DNA of 6,481 nt. It comes from Bacteroidales bacterium UBA2198 (GTDB lineage Bacteria > Bacteroidota > Bacteroidia > Bacteroidales > VadinHA17). How positions within the stretch are numbered: the first letter of the stretch is position 1; each line of letters opens with the position of its first letter. The notes beneath the pieces are model-generated. The model saw only the letters and a program-made list of their open reading frames with translations. It was not told the DNA's origin and made no database searches. The DNA lies in contig DCVC01000277.1 in NCBI GenBank assembly GCA_002328625.1, positions 1-6,481 on the forward strand. Direction: 5' to 3'. Of this stretch, positions 4,572-6,481 are shown piece after piece. Both the position numbers and the translations under genes were made by a program.

Positions 4572-6481
4572 CTACAAATCAGCATATTGCTATAAGAGTG
4601 AGTATTGTATTACTCATATCTCTTTGTTTATTAAAGTTTACCAAGGCAGAGATAGTACAACCGAATAGCAATGACACTGTGAGTATGAGAATTCAACCAA
4701 TAGTGCAAATTGATCTGAAAAAGCTGGAGCCTTTTCTTGATGAGTTTTTTAAAAATAAGATGGAGCAATACCATATCCCTGGTTTGGTTTTTCTTCTGGT
4801 TAAAGACGGAGAGGTTTTTTTTACCAAAGGATATGGTAATGTCGATGTGCAAAATCAGAAACCCGTGCTGCCTGATGAGACAGTTTTCCGTGTTGGCTCT
4901 GTCTCGAAACTCTTCACAGCGACAGCTGTGATGCAGCTCGTTGAACGTGGTGCAATAGAACTGCATACAAATGTTAATCAGTATCTGAAGCTTTTTAAAC
5001 TGGAAGAGAATTACACAAAGCCGGTTACAATGGCAAATCTTTTAACACACAGTGCCGGCTTTCGCGGAAGAAGTATTCACTCAATGGTCCGAAACAAATC
5101 CGAAAGGATGCCTCTGGGTGAATTTCTTGCACACAATATGCCCCCACGATCAATGCCTCCGGGCAGCGTTATCAGCTATTCCAATCATGGCATCCAGCTA
5201 GCCGGCTATCTGGTTGAGGAAATAGCCGGTGTCCCGTTTGAAAAATATGTTGAGGACAATATCCTGTTTCCTCTCGGAATGAAGAACAGCAGTTTTACTG
5301 AGCCGGAAAATTTATTACCCCGCCTGGCTAAGGGTTATTACTTCTCTGATGGGATTTATCAGGAGGTACCCGTTGAATACTTCAAGTCATTTTCCTTACC
5401 ATCCGGATCGCTAATTGCTACAGCAGATGATATTGGCCATTTTATGATTGCTCAACTGCAGGGTGGACACTACGGGGATAAACGCATATTGAATGAGAAT
5501 ACCTGCAGAGAGATGCAGAAACGACAGTTTGCAAATGATAAAAGACTGCCGGGAACCTGCTTCGGGTTTTACGAATACCAGGCTTATGGCCAACGGGCAT
5601 TACTTCATGATGGCGATGTAACAGGCTTTGCCAGCAGATTGTTCCTTATTCCCGACATTAATATCGGATTCTTTGTGTGTAATAATAACTCCAACTCTAT
5701 ACTGCGTATGCAATTAACCGATTCTTTGATGAAGCATTTTTTCTCCAGGGTTGAAAATATGGAGACGAGTACTTATGAAAATAAGTCATCTCAAGATATT
5801 AAAAGAGTAGCTGGAAATTATAGAAATACACGAATAGGACTCGATTACTTCGATAGGTTCGAAGCCGCTTCAGCAATAATGTCCTTATCTGAAGAAAATA
5901 TTAGCAGCTGGACAGAATCAGAGCCACTGATGTATAAAATTCCAAATAGTAATACACAATTACTATTTCACCAAAATGAAAAAGGAGAAATATCTAATCT
6001 GTTTATTGATGCTCAACAAATGCCCATTTCCTATGAGAGAGTCGCCTGGTACGATACATCTGCTTTTTTATGGATACCATATATAACCATTTTTTTAATA
6101 TTCCTTCTGACTATTTTAATCTGGATATTAAAACGATACAGGAAAAAAGAAATTGAACAGCCCGGACAAAACATTTTTACAAGGCAGGCATGGTTATTGG
6201 CAAATACCCTTGTTATTTTAAACCTTGGATTTATATTATGTTTTACTCCCTCGGTATATCTTCTAAGCGATGAAATCGAATTTGGTATTCCCCTTATTAT
6301 CAGAATTCTATTATTTATACCAATAATCAGCAGTTTACTTACTATCGGGTTACCGGTATTCACATTTGTTGCATGGAAACGTAAAACCTGGAATTTTGCT
6401 GGTCGCTTGCATTATTCAATAATTACAATAACATGTATAGGATTCGTACTTTGGTTGTATCATTGGAACTGGCTTGGTTTT
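4559..6481 (+). CDS. Serine hydrolase, class C beta-lactamase/S12 family, with C-terminal membrane domain (3' end cut)
   Basis: This frame stays open for 641 codons to the window end. Residues 1-30 form a signal peptide or anchor (hydrophobic 14-25, possible cleavage after Ala30). Residues about 50-400 match the beta-lactamase/penicillin-binding fold PF00144. SVSK at 114-117 is the SxxK motif with nucleophile Ser114 and Lys117. YSN at 207-209 is the YxN motif. HDG at 350-352 followed by VTGFASR stands in the place of the KTG/HxG motif. LLTHSAG at about 162-168 is also typical. A soluble linker (about 410-500) leads to four predicted membrane helices near 503-525, 545-569, 577-606 and 616-637, placing the catalytic domain in the periplasm. 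Relatives include D-amino-acid peptidases, esterases and carboxypeptidase-like PBP4* proteins, so antibiotic resistance should not be assumed. The ending WNWLGF resembles the extreme C-terminus of relatives, so probably only a few codons are missing. It is 50 bases after the PD40 gene. Confidence 0.9.
   Translation, partial: MKKLTTNQHIAIRVSIVLLISLCLLKFTKAEIVQPNSNDTVSMRIQPIVQIDLKKLEPFLDEFFKNKMEQYHIPGLVFLLVKDGEVFFTKGYGNVDVQNQKPVLPDETVFRVGSVSKLFTATAVMQLVERGAIELHTNVNQYLKLFKLEENYTKPVTMANLLTHSAGFRGRSIHSMVRNKSERMPLGEFLAHNMPPRSMPPGSVISYSNHGIQLAGYLVEEIAGVPFEKYVEDNILFPLGMKNSSFTEPENLLPRLAKGYYFSDGIYQEVPVEYFKSFSLPSGSLIATADDIGHFMIAQLQGGHYGDKRILNENTCREMQKRQFANDKRLPGTCFGFYEYQAYGQRALLHDGDVTGFASRLFLIPDINIGFFVCNNNSNSILRMQLTDSLMKHFFSRVENMETSTYENKSSQDIKRVAGNYRNTRIGLDYFDRFEAASAIMSLSEENISSWTESEPLMYKIPNSNTQLLFHQNEKGEISNLFIDAQQMPISYERVAWYDTSAFLWIPYITIFLIFLLTILIWILKRYRKKEIEQPGQNIFTRQAWLLANTLVILNLGFILCFTPSVYLLSDEIEFGIPLIIRILLFIPIISSLLTIGLPVFTFVAWKRKTWNFAGRLHYSIITITCIGFVLWLYHWNWLGF

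Noticed and set aside
4348..4668. 106-residue + strand frame bridging the PD40 gene end and the hydrolase start
   Set aside because: It overlaps two well-supported genes in another frame and shows no domain, so it is not evidence of a frameshift or a fusion.
6031..6363. 110-residue - strand frame near the right end
   Set aside because: It is antisense to the membrane helices of the serine hydrolase, whose frame stays open to the edge.

Overview
The window reads as a Bacteroidota genome segment, most like a free-living or environmental Bacteroidales/Marinilabiliales-type lineage. The indications are moderate, uneven GC content, WD40-like PD40 propeller proteins with the Bacteroidota 'YxGQKxP' lead-in, a lipoprotein with a charged DKK directly after its lipobox Cys, an FtsX-type permease tail ending in NPxDSLRYE, and starts that often lack a strong Shine-Dalgarno sequence. 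The lineage is inferred from protein style; no marker gene is present. All supported genes lie on the + strand. I see no RNA genes, CRISPR arrays or insertion sequences.

Layout: (1) 1-125 is the last 40 codons of an ABC-transporter permease (MacB/FtsX type), cut by the left edge. (2) 126-296 is a 171-bp AT-rich gap with a small GTAAAT/ATTTAC inverted-repeat cluster and a 4-codon micro-ORF that overlaps the next start. (3) 297-1115 encodes a CPBP-family intramembrane glutamic protease with all three motif groups intact. (4) 1123-1614 encodes a small lipoprotein with an NTF2/SnoaL-like fold. (5) 1656-3557 encodes an exported fusion of about nine to ten ankyrin repeats with a PD40 beta-propeller. 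(6) 3582-4508 encodes a stand-alone exported PD40 propeller that appears paralogous to the C-terminal half of the previous protein. (7) 4559-6481 encodes a class C beta-lactamase-like serine hydrolase (S12/PF00144) with a C-terminal four-helix membrane domain. It is open to the right edge and probably lacks only a few codons.

The five genes from 297 onward are co-directional with gaps of 7, 41, 24 and 50 bp and no visible terminator between them, so they may be co-transcribed. Every product is predicted to be in the membrane or exported. The set is therefore a cell-envelope cassette: an intramembrane protease, a lipoprotein, two propeller proteins (one with a protein-binding ankyrin array) and a membrane-tethered serine hydrolase. 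Whether they form one functional system cannot be decided from the sequence. The most distinctive items are the ankyrin-PD40 fusion beside its propeller-only paralogue, and an exact 25-bp translation-start block shared by the second propeller gene and the serine hydrolase gene.
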